Notes: generated by a model from the letters alone, not told the origin. A stretch of DNA of 64,000 nucleotides from Oryza sativa Japonica Group (GCF_034140825.1 NC_089046.1:19366001-19430000), one strand, 5' to 3'. Counted from the first letter of the stretch, positions 45,210-58,611 are shown. Numbers and translations are program-made.

Positions 45210-48200
45210 TCTTGGTATCAGAGCTCGTTTCCATCCTGGAGAAGCCAAGGTTCTAGACGCGGCTACAGCTTCAAGTCGATGCCATGGAGAAACAAGCGGG
45301 AGGATTCGAGAAGATGCTCGAGGGAATCCAGAACGCCATCGGCGCTGTTGCGGTGAAGCAGGATGAAACACAAGCGGTGGTGCTCCAGATGGATAAAGCG
45401 ATGGCTAGCTGGCGACCTCAAGTGGATGCAGCAGTCAAGGGACTTCAATCTGAGATGGGTGAGCTGAAGAAACAAGTGGAGATTCTGGAGAAGCTTCGTG
45501 GCGAGTTGGGCAATTCGTCGAACATGTTGCAGGCAGGCGCCATCTCCACGCGGAAGCAAGGCGACGACAACGATCAACGTCCACCGCTACTTCCCACGCC
45601 GGAGTCGTTCGTTGCTTCGACGTTGGCGGGAGATTCTGGCTCAAATGGCCACCGCGTTGCAATCAACAACCGGGGGAAGGCAACAGGAGTGATTATTCCT
45701 CCTGTGCCACCTCAGGTCACGGGTACGACTAATTCTCCATTTTCCCATCGCTTTGCTTGTGATTCATTGCATCGGGATGAAGTTGGGGGTTCTGAGGATC
45801 GAGGCTATAATCATCGGGTTCCGAAATTGGATTTTCCACAGTTTGATGGGGTAGATCCACAAAATTGGCGCATGAGATGTGAGCATTACTTTGGGGTTTA
45901 TGGTACTCATCCAATACTTTGGGTCAGGGTGGCTACCATTTACTTTACTGGAAGAGCAGCCTCATGGTTACGCTCGTCGAAGGCTCATTTGCGGTTTTCT
46001 GAGTGGTCGAATTTTTGCTTAGCAGTGGATAGGAAATTTGATCGAGATAGGCATCAGATGTTGATTCGTCAGATAGAGCAGATTAAGCAAACCGGGACGG
46101 TGGAGGAGTTTTATGAGCGCTTTGATGATGTTACGAATCAATTGCTTGCTTTTGATCCTATGTACAATCAGCTCACGATTGTGCATAGGTTCACTGAAGG
46201 GTTGCGTTTTGACATTCGTCATGCTGTTATGATGCAACGTCCTCGCGACCTAGAGACTGCTCTGGCTATTGCTTGTTTACAGGAGGAATGGACGGAGACT
46301 CAGAAGCCCAAGGAATTTCGTAAATTGGGTGATCATGTTCTGCGGATTAAAGGAGCTTATCCTCTTCCACTTCCTCCTAGCAAGGTGTCGGAATCTAGTG
46401 CAGGGGCTGGCAAGTCTTCATCTGAACCTGTCAAGACTACTGCTATTGCTGACAGAATGCGAGCTCTCAAGGCTCATCGGCGAGCCCAAGGTCTCTGTTA
46501 TCTTTGTGCAGAGAAATGGTCACTATCTCACAAGTGTTCAAGTTCTGTGCAGTTGAATGCTGTGCAGGAGGTGTTTGCTCTACTGCAACAAAATGACAGT
46601 GATTCTGGTGATTCTTCTGGAGAGGATACTGAGCCTCATTCTCTGTTCTCCTTGTCAGTCCATGCTATTCAGGGTACAACTACTGCTCAAACTATGCGTC
46701 AAACTATGCGTTTGCAAGGGATTATTCAGGGCTATGATATTCTAATTCTAGTAGACTCTGGCAGTTCCTGCAGTTTCATCAGTTTGTCAGTGATGCCTCA
46801 GTTGTCGAACTTGATACAGTTGCCTGTTTCTTTTCAAGTTAAGGTGGCTAATGGACAAATGTTGTCTTGTGAAACTGAATTGGCTAATGTTTCTTGGTCA
46901 GTTCAGGGACATCATTTTTGTTCTGCCTTGAAGGTGTTACCACTTCAGAGTTATGATATGATTTTAGGAATGGATTGGTTGGAGCGATACAGCCCTATGG
47001 ATATTGACTGGCAGCAGAAGACAATTCGGTTTACATTGGATGGCCAGTTGATTACTTTATGTGGGGTGGTTCCATCAGTATCTGCTAATCCTGTCTTATC
47101 GGTACTGGAGTTACATCAATTGTATCAGTCCGGTTCTATTGAAGGTCTAGTTCAGTTATACACCCTTGATTCTGAGTCTAGTTCTGATTTGCCAATTCCG
47201 GACAATATTCAGCAATTGTTACAGAGCTTTGCGGATGTGTTTCAAGAACCACAAGGACTTCCTCCTGTTCGGGAATATGATCACACTATTCCGTTAATTC
47301 CTGGTGCGCAACCAGTTAATGTTCGCCCTTATCGTTATACACCGTTGCAGAAGGATGAAATTGAACGCCAAGTTGCTGATATATTGGACAGAGGTATCAT
47401 CAAACCCAGTTCAAGTCCTTTCTCTTCTCCGGTTCTTTTGGTCAAAAAGAAAGATGGTTCTTGGTGGTTTTGCGTTGATTATCGCCATCTTAATGCGATT
47501 ACTGTCAAAAACAAATATCCTTTGCCTATAATTGATGAACTCTTGGATGAATTAGCGGGCGCTTGTTGGTTCTCTAAATTGGATTTGCGTTCCGGCTATC
47601 ACCGACTGCCTTTAAGACGCATCATGGGCATTTTGAGTTTCGTGTGCTTCCTTTTGGGTTGACTAGTGCTCTAGCAACATTTCAGAGTATTATGAACTCG
47701 GTTTTAGCTCCATATCTGCGACGCAGTGTATTGGTGTTTGTCGATGACATCCTTGTTTATAGTCACTCTTTGGCAGAGCATGAAGTGCATTTGCGCCAAG
47801 TTTTGCAAATCTTATCTGATAATCACTTGAAGGTTAAGCAATCGAAATGTTCTTTTGCTCAGCCCCAGTTGGCTTATTTGGGTCATGTGATTAGTGCCGG
47901 TAGCTACTGATGAGGACAAAATTGTGGCTGTTCGGAATTGGATTACTCCTACATCAGTCAAAGAATTGCGCAGTTTTCTCGGGTTATCAGGCTATTACCA
48001 CAAGTTTGTGCGCAATTATGGGATTATTTGTAAACCTTTGACTAACTTGTTAAGGAAGGGACAGTTGTTTGTCTGGACATCTGTTCATGAGGCTTTTGTT
48101 ACTCTGAAATATGCCTTGATCTCAGCTCCTGCTTTGGCCATGCCAGACTTTCAGAAACAATTTGTTGTCGAAACAGATGCATCTGACAAAGGAATTGGTG

Positions 48201-50024
48201 CTGTCTTAATACAGTCAGATCACCCTATTGCTTCACCCTATTGCTTTTCTCAGTAAAGCATTAGGACCTCGCACTCAGGGTCTCTCTACTTATGAGAAGG
48301 AAAGTTTGGCAATTATCTTGGCTGTGGAGCATTGGAGATCGTATTTGCAACATGATGAATTTGTAATACGGACTGACCACCGTAGTTTGGCCTTCTTAGA
48401 TAATCAACGATTATCCACCACTTGGCAACAGAAAGCTCTTACCAAGTTATTGGGGTTGCGTTATCGTATTGTCTATAAAAAGGGTTTGGAAAATGGAGCT
48501 GCTGATGCGTTATCTCGACAATCTCCTGTTGATATGGTGGAGATTTTGGCGCTATCTGTCAGTATTCCTGCTTGGCTGCAGGAGGTACCTCTGGGATATG
48601 CTAATGATTCCGACACTCAGCGGATTCTCACTTCTCTGCTTAATAATGGAAAGCATCATGCACATTATGAATTGCAATCTAATATCCTGTATTTTAAGAA
48701 AAGGATTTGGATTGGTAACAATAAATCTTTGCAACAGCAAATTCTGGCCAATTTGCATACTGCAGCTGTGGGTGGACACTCTGGTAATTTGGCTACTTAT
48801 CATCGAGTGAAGCAACTTTTTGCTTGGCCAGGTTTAAGGCAATCTGTGCACAATTTTGTTCAGGCTTGTGATGTTTGTCAACGAGCTAAGTCTGAGCATA
48901 TCAAGTTACCTGGGCTATTACAACCTTTGGAAGTACCTGATCATGCTTGGCAAGTAATTTCAATGGATTTCATTGAGGGTTTACCGTTATCAGACCATTG
49001 CAACGTCATTTTGGTCATTGTGGACAAATTTTCGAAGTTTGCTCACTTTTTGGCTCTTCGACATCCTTACACAGCTTTGTCTGTCTCAACTTTTTATGGA
49101 TCACATACATTGCATTCATGGTCTGCCTCGTGCCATCATTTCTGACCGAGATCGGGTATTTACTAGCACTTTGTGGAAGGAATTATTTTTAAGAGCTGGC
49201 ACTCAATTGCGAATGAGTTCTTCTTATCATCCGCAAACTGATGGACAAACGGAGAGAGTTAATCAATGTTTAGAGACATTTCTTCGTTGTTTTGTGCATT
49301 CTTGTCCCAAACAGTGGAAGCATTGGTTAGGAATGGCTCAGTTTTGGTACAACTCTTCTTACCATTCAGCCATTGCTATGACTCCTTTTGAAGCATTGTT
49401 TGGTCATAAACCATCCTATTTCGGATTAACTATTACTGCCATTGATGCTCCTATGAGTTTGGCTTCCTGGTTGACTGATCGCAATAACATGAGTGCTTTG
49501 ATTCATCATCATTTGCTGCGGGCTCAGCAACGCATGAAACATCAAGCAGATTTACATCGGTCTGAGCGTATCTTCACCGTGGGTGATTGGGTGTTCCTTA
49601 AGCTCCAACCATATGTGCAGCAATCTGTCATGACCAGAGCCAACAGGAAATTATCCTTCAAATTTTATGGACCTTTTCAAGTCTTGCAACGAGTGGGCAG
49701 TGTGGCTTACAAGTTGGATTTGCCGTCTACAAGTATGATCCATCCTGTGGTGCATGTCTCTCAACTGAAGAAGGCATTGGCACCAGCTGAAAAAGTTCAG
49801 GCTTCTCTTCCCACGCTGGATTCTGAATTTGGTCCATTAGCTGTTCCTCATCGTATTTTGGAACGCCGCCTTCGTCAACGGGGTGCCAAACTAATTGAAC
49901 AAGTTCAGGTTGAATGGAAGGGTACTTCTTCTCCAGCTATTACATGGGAGAATCTTGAGGAACTTCGTCACAAGTTTCCAGCTGCACCAGCTTGGGGTCA
50001 AGCTGGTTCTCAAGGAGGGAGGAA

Positions 50025-50354
50025 TGTCACGCCAGAGCATTCGTCATCAGACTCGGGCGCGGAAGGAAGGATCAAATCAAGTGGGCCGTCGACTACCGCT
50101 CGGCCCAGACGGGAGAGGCGCGACAACCCGCGCGTGAAGGGGAAGGATTGGGTCCAGTAGCTTCTGGCTAAGTCTATAAATAGATTACCCTTGTACTGAA
50201 AGAAGTGAACTGTATTGAACAAACATATTCTGAATACCAATCCCTTCCCCTTCTCCAAGTCTGTATCTGCTCTGTTCTTCTCTGTTCTTCTCTATTCCTT
50301 CCAAATTCCAGATTCTATCTCTAATTCTTCTTGCTGAGATCTCGGTTCGTAACA
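50025..50354 (+). repeat. 3' LTR of the Reina-like element
   Basis: 330 bp with the same ends as the 5' LTR. It is preceded by the polypurine tract AAGGAGGGAGGAA and followed by the AGCAT target duplication. Confidence 0.93.
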
Positions 50355-52943
50355 AGCATCTCGTCATGCAGTTCAACAATCTCACTGGGACACTTCCTCC
50401 CTGCGCCGGCAACAGGCTGCCCCGCCTCAAGGTGCTCAGTGTCGACAGAAACCAGCTCCATGGTGCCATTCCGGTCTCTCTCTGCAATTCCTCCAAGCTC
50501 GAAGTGATCCAGATGATGAAGAATTCCTTCTCAGGAGTCATCCCGGATTGCCTTGGAGCTCACCTCCAGAACCTGTGGGAACTGACCCTGGATGATAACC
50601 AGCTAGAAGCAAATTCTGATTCCGATTGGAGATTTCTGGACAGTCTGACAAATTGCAGCAATCTGAAGGTAATTGGTCTGGCTGGAAACAAGCTGCGAGG
50701 ACTTCTTCCGGGCTCGATTGCGAACCTTTCGACGAGCATGGAGTTCTTGAGCATATACAACAACATGATACATGGGCAAATACCTCAGGGAATTGGCAAC
50801 CTTGTCAACCTGGACTCGATTTACATGCATCTGAATAACCTTGCTGGCACCATTCCTGACTCAATTGGCAAGCTTAAGAAGCTGAGTAACCTGTACTTGT
50901 ATGACAACAACTTGTCAGGGCAAATTCCAGCAACAATTGGCAATCTTACCATGCTGAGCAGACTATCCCTCAACGAGAACATGCTAACTGGCTCCATACC
51001 ATCCAGTCTTGGCAACTGCCCTTTGGAGACACTGGAACTGCAAAACAATCGCCTCACTGGTCCAATACCCAAAGAAGTTCTCCAGATATCTACTCTCTCC
51101 ACCTCTGCCAATTTCCAAAGGAACATGCTAACAGGATCATTGCCATCAGAAGTTGGTGACCTGAAAAACCTCCAAACTTTGGATGTATCTGGAAATAGGT
51201 TAACTGGGGAAATTCCTGCCTCTCTCGGCAATTGTCAAATCTTACAATATTGCATCATGAAAGGAAATTTTCTTCAAGGAGAAATTCCATCCTCAATCGG
51301 ACAATTGAGGGGTCTCTTGGTTCTTGATCTATCAGGAAACAACTTGTCTGGTTGCATTCCGGACTTACTCAGTAACATGAAAGGTATTGAACGCCTGGAT
51401 ATCTCCTTCAATAACTTTGAGGGTGAAGTTCCAAAACGTGGAATATTTCTTAATGCCAGTGCCTTTTCGGTCGAGGGGATCACTGGCTTGTGTGGGGGTA
51501 TCCCTGAGCTGAAATTGCCACCTTGCTCAAACTACATCAGTACTACCAACAAGCGATTGCACAAGCTTGTCATGGCCATCTCCACAGCCTTTGCCATTCT
51601 GGGTATTGCTTTACTGCTTGCACTATTTGTATTCTTTCGTCAAACAAGGAATTCAAGAAAGGGAGAGCATGCCTTACTGCTCATCAGTGATCAGCATGTC
51701 AGGGTTTCATATACTGAGTTGGTGACTTCAACAAATGGTTTTGCTTCTGAGAACCTCGTAGGTGTTGGAAGCTTCGGCTCTGTCTACAAGGGAACAATGA
51801 TGAGCAATGAAGAAGAGGTGGTTGTCGCTGTGAAGGTGCTCAACCTCCAGCAGCGAGGAGCATCCCAAAGTTTTGTTGCGGAATGTGAGACTTTGAGATG
51901 TGCTAGACACAGGAACCTTGTGAAAATTTTGACGGTGTGCTCGAGCATTGATTCGAGAGGTCTTGATTTCAAAGCCATTGTATTTGATTTTCTACCAAAT
52001 GGAAACCTACACCAGTGGCTGCACCCCAGGGAACATGGCAACCAAACTGGACTTAGTCTTATCCAGCGGATCAACATTGCCATTGATGTAGCTTCAGCAC
52101 TTGAATATCTTCACCAATATAGACCAGCCCCAATAGTTCATTGCGATTTTAAGCCAAGCAATATTCTCCTTGATAATGACATGGTTGCCCATGTTGGTGA
52201 TTTTGGGCTTGCGAGATTTGTTGATCATGGTCAACATAGCCTCCCAGATATATCAAGTGGTTGGGCTACAATAAGGGGAACCATTGGATATGCTGCTCCA
52301 GGTCAGGTTCAAGCTATACCCTATATACATGTTCTCTACAAATTTCTATAGATTCATTTCTCCCTTTTGTAATCATTGCATGGTAAAAAGCACTACCATA
52401 CACCTGCAAGTAAAAATTAACTTTACTAAAAAAACAAAACAATATTAGTAGACAAAATGCTAAAACTTGTTTTATTTGATGAAGATAGTAGCGATTTATA
52501 TGGTTGCAATATTTATGTGTCTCAAACCAGAGTATGGACTCGGCAACAAAGTCTCGATCTACGGCGACACATACAGCTTCGGAGTACTACTGCTGGAAAT
52601 CTTCACAGGAAAAAGGCCAACGGATGCTGATTTCGCGCAAGATCTCAGCCTTCACAGGTATGTGCAGATCGCGCTGAGAGATCACCAAGTCGCCAGCGTG
52701 ATAGACGAACAGCTACTACTGTCAGTACAAGACGGCGAAAATGAAGGAAGAGCATCCAACAGCTCCAGTAGTAGTAGCAGCACCAGAGAAGTGATTATTG
52801 CGTACATCGCTTCGATTCTGCAGATTGGAATTCGGTGTTCGGAGGATGTTCCAACAGATCGCCTGCTGATCTGTGATGCCCTGAGAGAGCTTCAGGGGTT
52901 AGACGACAAGTATCGCGTGCACCTACGAATTGGGGGAAGATGA

Positions 52944-54307
52944 TAAAGACCTGTTTGGCATAAAGGATTTCCAACCACCCCCAATATATATTTGAGAATT
53001 CTGTGTTCAGAATAGATCCCAGATGCTTTGACTGCAACTGTTAAAAGAAATGCTAATATTTTGGAATCGAGGGAATTTGCAAGCATTGATTTTAGCAAAC
53101 CGTTTTGTCAATCGTTGTAATTTCCAGTATACATAATCCCGCTACTAGTAGTAAAATGTTGTGATGGTCTCTACACTTTTTTGCGGTTGTAAATCCGATC
53201 CTTCTTGTGTATGCTGTACGTTTCTTGATAATAGAACCAATTTTTCAAGCTATAAAATAGGGATAGTTAGCTACTTGTCATGGTAAAAGATGTAACATTA
53301 TCATTTTGAGTAAAATGGTGGCTTTTTTATTAGGAACTCAAAGAAACAAGTGACATCTATAAAATAGGGATATATTAGGGACTGGATGGAGTGCCAAGGA
53401 GCAAGAAAAATGATCTTAATCAGAGAGGGATATTTTGCAGTTTTACATCCTACTAGCAATATGTTTGTGCGTTATAACGGAATTCATGAAAAGATGGTTC
53501 AATGGTTTTAGAGGACAACTTAGAAGCTAAAACCAAAAACTCTACATATCCCAGCGTATTTATACAATACGAACTTGTGGAGGCGTGTTTGCGTGTGTAT
53601 ATACAACATAAAATAGTAGAATAAAGCGAATCGATATGAAATAACCTTGATAATTGATAGATCTACTACTACCTTCTCTTCTCCCAGAAAGATCGCAGTT
53701 TTACACCAGTTTTACACTGTTTATATTTAATGTTTGATTGTCCGTCTTATTTAAAAATTTATTATGATTATTATTTTATTATTATTAAATGATAAAACAT
53801 TAATAGTATTTAATGTGTAATTTTTTTAATTGTTTTTTAATTTTTTTAGATAAGATGGACGGTAAAGCATTGGACAAGAAAACCCACAACTGCACTTAAA
53901 ATGGTACGGAGATAATACTATGCTTCGGTAGTAATCAGGTTTTAACAAAATGTTGAATTTCCGTTTTCTTTTTTCCTCCGGTAATCGTCCTATCACTTGC
54001 ACTCCTATTCTTTCACTTATTCGCTTATTCAAATAGCTTATTAACAAATAAAATATAATTTATGAGTACAACTTTTATATATATGTATCCTTAGTGAATT
54101 AAAAGAAAATATTGTAAAATAAATTACGATGAAAAAATAAAAATAAAATTAAAATTAAAATTTCTAAAATTGAAAATTTAACTTATGTTATAAACATAAG
54201 GCACGCAATGAGCCAACCCTCCAAATTTTGGTTGAACCGGATAGACGGACCAGACAAACCGACCCCACCCCACTACGGCCGCGTCCCGCTCGGTCGCCGG
54301 AGACACC
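52944..54307. other. Intergenic, kinase 3' flank and PIG-V promoter
   Basis: AT-rich. The stretch around 53690-53920 has MITE-like words (TTTAATGTTTGATTGTCCGTCTTATTTAAAAATT and a partial inverse) but no clean ends. The PIG-V leader starts to be GC-rich near 54235. No further gene is seen. Confidence 0.4.
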
Positions 54308-57297
54308 ATGGCCTCGCCGCTCGCCGGCGTCGTCCGGCTCGCCGCCGCCTCCCGCGCGCTGCTCCTCGCCCTCTCCCTCCTCTCCCGCCTCCTCTTCCGC
54401 CCCTACGACACCTCCGCCTCTCTCCACCCACCCTGCCTCCTCCCCTCCCCCTCCCCCAACTCCACCACCACCGCCGCCAACTCCATCGCCTCCCTCGCCG
54501 TGTGGGACGGCGTCCACTTCCTCCGCGCCGCCGAGTGCGGCTACGAGTACGAGCAGTCCTTCGCCTTCCTCCCGCTCCTCCCGGCCTCGCTCAACCTCCT
54601 CGCCCGATCCGGTAAGTCGCCCCCGCGCCTCGAGTGAGTTCGCCTCGGGATTGCTTGGTTTTGATCTGATCTGGTGGTGCTGGCTTGGCAGTGCTCGCGC
54701 CGCTGGTGCCCGTGCTGGGGTACAGGGCCGTGCTCGTGGTCTCCGGCTACGTTCTCAACAACGTCGCGTTCGTCGCCGCCGCGGCCTACTTCTACAGGTG
54801 AATCTTCTACATCGATGTTAAATTGCTGGTCGTGCGAATTTAGTAACAGAATTTTGGGCTTTTGTTATGGCGCATTTGCTAAGTTTTTAGTAAGATTAGG
54901 TTCAAATATAAGGTTCTCTTAGTGTGATTTAGTGGGGTAAATTGGTGCTTTTAGGATGTTGGAAATTTTGGAGGTTTTTTTCATGAGAATTAGAGGGTAT
55001 TTACTTCACTATTGTAATAAAAATAATACTGCTGGCTTCGTTTTCGGCATATCAATCAGAATTTTAGGCTGTTTAAGAGTACTAGTTGTTCGGTTGGTGC
55101 TTAAAGCATTCGCCTGTTCCTTGTACATTTTTGTGGGTTCAAGATGCTTAGGCGCTTTTTTGCTCATTTGGGATAACTGATAACGCTATTTTTGCAAATG
55201 TTCCACTATTGCCGAATGTTTCATGCATTTCTGAAATGACTAAAATCCTCGTTTTTCAGATTGTCCGTGCTGATCTTGAAGAGCCCGAGTGCTGCTTACC
55301 GAGCATCTGTTCTCTTTTGCTTCAACCCTGCTTCTGTGTTCTACTCATCACTGTAACTTTCTTTCCCTCTTCACCCAATTGCCAGAATAAGCAAAGTGTG
55401 TACCTTTTTTAGGGCAAGAAAAACTCATCTAACTACAATATCCTAATAGCAACATAAATTGTTGTTCATTGCAGGTACTCAGAGAGTCTATATGCTCTGT
55501 TTTCACTTGGGGGAGTATTCTACGTGTTTACCGGTGCTAATACCATTGCAATGATAATGCTCGCTCTCTCCGGTTCAGCTAGATCAAATGGAGCACTTAA
55601 TGCTGGTTATTTCTGTTTTCAGGCTTTGCTACATGCATATGATGCTGCTTTCCAGAAGAAACAGCCCATGGTAGGTTTAGTGTTAGATTGCTTTATGGTT
55701 TCTCACAGTTTCACACCGTGCTTATTGTAACTAGCTGGCCTGAAGGCACCACATGACAAAATGCAACTTTGATCTTTGCAAAGTTTCGTTGTGCTACATA
55801 AGATGCTAGTGCCAATGATTATCTGACTATATTTTCTTCTTTTTTTTCCTGTCCCAAGCTGGCAGTACAGGTTCTTGTCACTGGATTTTTGCGGTCTGTT
55901 TTTGTATTTATTCCGTTCTTTGCTTTCCAAGCATACGGATATCTGAACATATGCCTACACGGGAATATGGAGGAACTGAGACCATGGTGCAAATCTAAAG
56001 TGCCTCTTTTGTATGGTTTCATTCAAAGTCACTACTGGTAATTGTTTCTTTGTCAAAGTTAACTTCATCAGTATTAACTTCATAATTTATTTCAAAGCTA
56101 TCTATTGTTTTGTCCCATTTTCTTGATCTTACCAGCTAGATACGCAGCAGCTGCTTCTCAGAATACCATGTGGTATGTTAGGGGAAGGCAAAATTCATTC
56201 ATGTTTACGGTCATCAGAATTTATTATAATAATCTCTGCTGAAAATCATGTGTATATCCTGTAAACCATTATTCAAGCATGTGTATATTCTTTCCCTGTA
56301 CTAAATCACATGTTTTTAATACCTTTTTTGGGTTTATCATTTCTAAGTTTGACACTATTATCATTTCTGTCTTTTCAGGGGGGTTGGTTTCTTGAGGTAC
56401 TTTCAAGTGAAGCAGCTTCCAAACTTTCTTTTGGCTTCACCAGTTTTGAGTCTTGCAGTTTATTCTATTGTTCATTACACAAAAATGCTTCGCCAACTCT
56501 TTGAATCAAATAGCATACATGAACTGATTGTTGCTACGGTCGAGGGGAGATCAATTGAAGCATACAAAAGCTCAGATGTTGACACAGTATTAAAGAGTAA
56601 AGTTTCTACTAATGTAACTAACAAAGCACAAGGTACTACAATCTTATCTATTATTGATTTATTGAAAATCTTTCAACTTCTCTAAATATGCTGCTACTGA
56701 ATTCTAGTATGTAACTTCTACCACTAAAGTTTTAAAGTGGCATAAAAAATAAGGAAATCTTAGACCTGTAAAAGCATTTACAGTGAATCGATCAAGTATT
56801 CAAGTGATATAGACTCCTAAAAATAATTATGTGTAAACCTTTTCTACAGACCTAACCCTTCATTAATTGAACAGGAAATGCAGTTGCTAAGAGGAGAAAA
56901 TCAGTTGCTACCGAAACCGACTCAAATGACCAAATTATTGAAGTTAATAAGGATGTGTGCCCCATAGTAGTTCTTCCTTTCATTTTACATCTGGCATTCA
57001 TGACATTCACTGCATTCTTTGTGATGCACGTCCAGGTCAGTGTAAATATTTTCAACACAATAAATTAGCTCATTTGGAGCTTCTACAGATTCCTTTGTTT
57101 ACATCCCGTCTTTTGCTTTTACGGTGCAGGTCTCGACACGATTTTTATCTGCTAGTCCTCCAATTTACTGGGCAGCATCGCACATTTTGGTTTCTCCAAG
57201 CAGTTCTAAGAGATGGGGCAACATAATATGTGCTTATTTCATAGCTTATATTCTCCTTGGTAGCTTGCTTTTCTCCAATTTCTACCCGTTCACATGA
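54308..57297 (+). CDS. PIGV: GPI mannosyltransferase 2 (PIG-V)
   Basis: Eight exons: 54308-54611, 54692-54797, 55260-55352, 55475-55670, 55859-56037, 56379-56632, 56875-57035 and 57130-57297. All junctions are GT-AG in phase, giving 486 residues. It is a polytopic ER protein. The first membrane helix (about 12-30) is followed by the lumenal loop with VWDGVHFLRAAECGYEYEQS (Trp66-Asp67, the probable catalytic Asp) and FAFLPLLP. Later hallmarks are FCFNPASVFYSSLYSESLYA and HYWGVGFLRYFQVKQLPNFL. The last helices end SLLFSNFYPFT. PIG-V adds the second mannose to the GPI-anchor precursor from dolichol-phosphate-mannose (GT76 family). The length and all core motifs look complete. A truncated copy lies at 43217-43915. 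Confidence 0.95.
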
Positions 57298-57432
57298 AAA
57301 TAGTTATGTCAATTATATGATCCGACGATCCACGCTGTAATGGATTGGTTTGCGCAATTTTTATTTATCATTGCGTGGATGATGGTAACTAGTTTTTGAA
57401 GATTCTCCTAGGTAAAGCTGTAAAATCAAAGA

Positions 57433-58611
57433 TGTTTTGATTATTATTCTGTGATGAACAATTGGCATTGGAGATTATTGGTTTTGTTATTTGGAATTTA
57501 TTCACGAAGTGGTTTTGGAGATGATCGGATTTACAGGTGAATCGCAGGTTTATCATTTTATGTGGACCGGTCAGACCGGGCTCTGGTAGCCGGTCAGACC
57601 GGCGTGTATCGCACGGTCAGACCGGCGCACTCCGCGGTCTGACCGGCCGACACTGTGTCGGTTTCGGTTTCGGGTTGTTTATTTGGATATCCGAGTTTAT
57701 TCCATGATTATGACTTCTAGATGGATACTATACATATGTAATACTATTGTTTGCTGCTAATGAGTCAAATTGGAGATAGCTTGGTCTCGGAATATGGTTT
57801 CTTTGTTTGTTCCATGTGTAGGTGACTCGATGTCTTGGGAGAGTATTTGCGGTGATGGACCGGGAGTCGGCTTGGGGATAAGACGACGTCCGTGGTGGTC
57901 AAAGATCATGCGGGATTCTTAGGCAAGAGTTGATGCACGTGGTTGATGGAGATTCCATATGGCATACGATGGAGTTATTGTGTGCGTATGGGATGTGGAG
58001 TCGAATTTGGAAGGAGTCCAAATTTGGTACGATTGGTTATGTAAAGTTTCTTTCTTGTACTAGAGGGTTTCCTAAGGTGTTTAGGACTCCTAGTATGAGT
58101 TTGGTTCGTGGCTTTAGGCTGCCTACCTCATGTATAAATAGAGGGGGGAGCGTGAGGCTTCCCGGTATCGCTTTAGAGAGCAATAGAGTTGAGTTTTGAG
58201 TTAGGGTTTTGAGTTTAGTCGAAATTTTTGTAAGGAGTGCTGTTGGTGCACTTTGTAAACACAGAGAGAATCAATAAAGTCGTCATCCACTTTAAGAGTT
58301 CTTCGATTTGTGTTTATCGGGTTTCGGCGGTCTAACCGGCGATCTACCGGCGGTCAGACCGGCGGCATACGGGCGGTCAGACCGGCGGCGGCGACAGGCG
58401 CAGCAGGCGACTTCGGCGGTTAGACCGGAGATTCAACACCTGGTCAGACCGACGGCATCGACTCGGTTAGACCGGCAGAACAACTTCGGTCAGACCGATC
58501 TCCATCGATTTCGAGGATAACTTTTATTTCCGCTAAAAGTTTTCGGTTTTTGGGTATACCAACCATTCACCCCCCCTCTGGTTGGCTTAGTTCTTGTGAT
58601 TCGATCCTACA
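57433..58611 (+). mobile_element. Probable solo LTR with GGTCAGACCGG minisatellites
   Basis: The block starts TGTTTTGATTATTATTCTG and ends GATTCGATCCTACA, with near-matching 5-bp flanks (AAAGA and AAAGC). It contains a TATA box (TATAAATAG near 58133) and an AATAAAG signal (near 58271), the order expected in an LTR. Two clusters of GGTCAGACCGG-type repeats (57565-57655 and 58325-58500) lie near its two ends. No gag or pol is adjacent, so it would be a solo LTR. Superfamily is not determined and the ends are tentative. Confidence 0.5.

Larger units (their letters stand above)
44911..50354 (+). mobile_element. Ty3/gypsy chromovirus, Reina-like, inserted in the receptor kinase exon
   Basis: A 5.4-kb element in the same orientation as the host gene, flanked by perfect 5-bp duplications AGCAT (44906-44910 and 50355-50359). 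It has two LTRs, a primer-binding site complementary to initiator tRNA-Met just after the 5' LTR (TGGTATCAGAGC) and a purine tract before the 3' LTR. Domains in order are gag with a CCHC-like knuckle ([14 protein letters not shown]), aspartic protease (LVDSGSS), reverse transcriptase (FVDDILVYS), RNase H ([12 protein letters not shown]), integrase and a C-terminal chromodomain-like part (VEWKGTSSPAITWENLEEL). The order and small size with short LTRs fit the Reina clade. It is structurally complete, but the coding region is interrupted about four times, so it is a fossil. Near-identical LTRs suggest a recent insertion. Confidence 0.92.
44181..52943 (+). pseudogene. LRR receptor-like kinase (subfamily XII, non-RD), split by a retroelement
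   Basis: Host coding sequence is 44181-44910, 50360-52301 and 52531-52943. The ATG at 44181 starts a signal peptide (hydrophobic FVLLIVVVVVAYLLVGVV), an LRRNT cap (DDGRALMQFQSLITEDPYG) and LRRs of the NLTGGIPASLGNLTSL type. After the insertion come more LRRs, a membrane helix (LVMAISTAFAILGIALLLALFVFF) and a kinase with the Gly loop GVGSFGSVYKG, VAVKVL lysine, catalytic loop VHCDFKPSN (Cys-Asp, so non-RD as in XA21, FLS2 and EFR), DFG, and APE split by the intron. The end matches the family (EVIIAYIASILQIGIRCSED). A retroelement at 44911-50354 interrupts the LRR exon, and the LRR frame after it resumes out of phase with the frame before it even if the element is ignored. A functional receptor from this allele is unlikely. 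Intact relatives would sense a microbial ligand at the plasma membrane. Confidence 0.9.

Noticed and set aside
57565-58500. Regularly repeated GGTCAGACCGG units looking like a CRISPR array
   Set aside because: Spacing is irregular, the units are short and near-palindromic, there are no cas genes, and the context is a plant LTR-like block.
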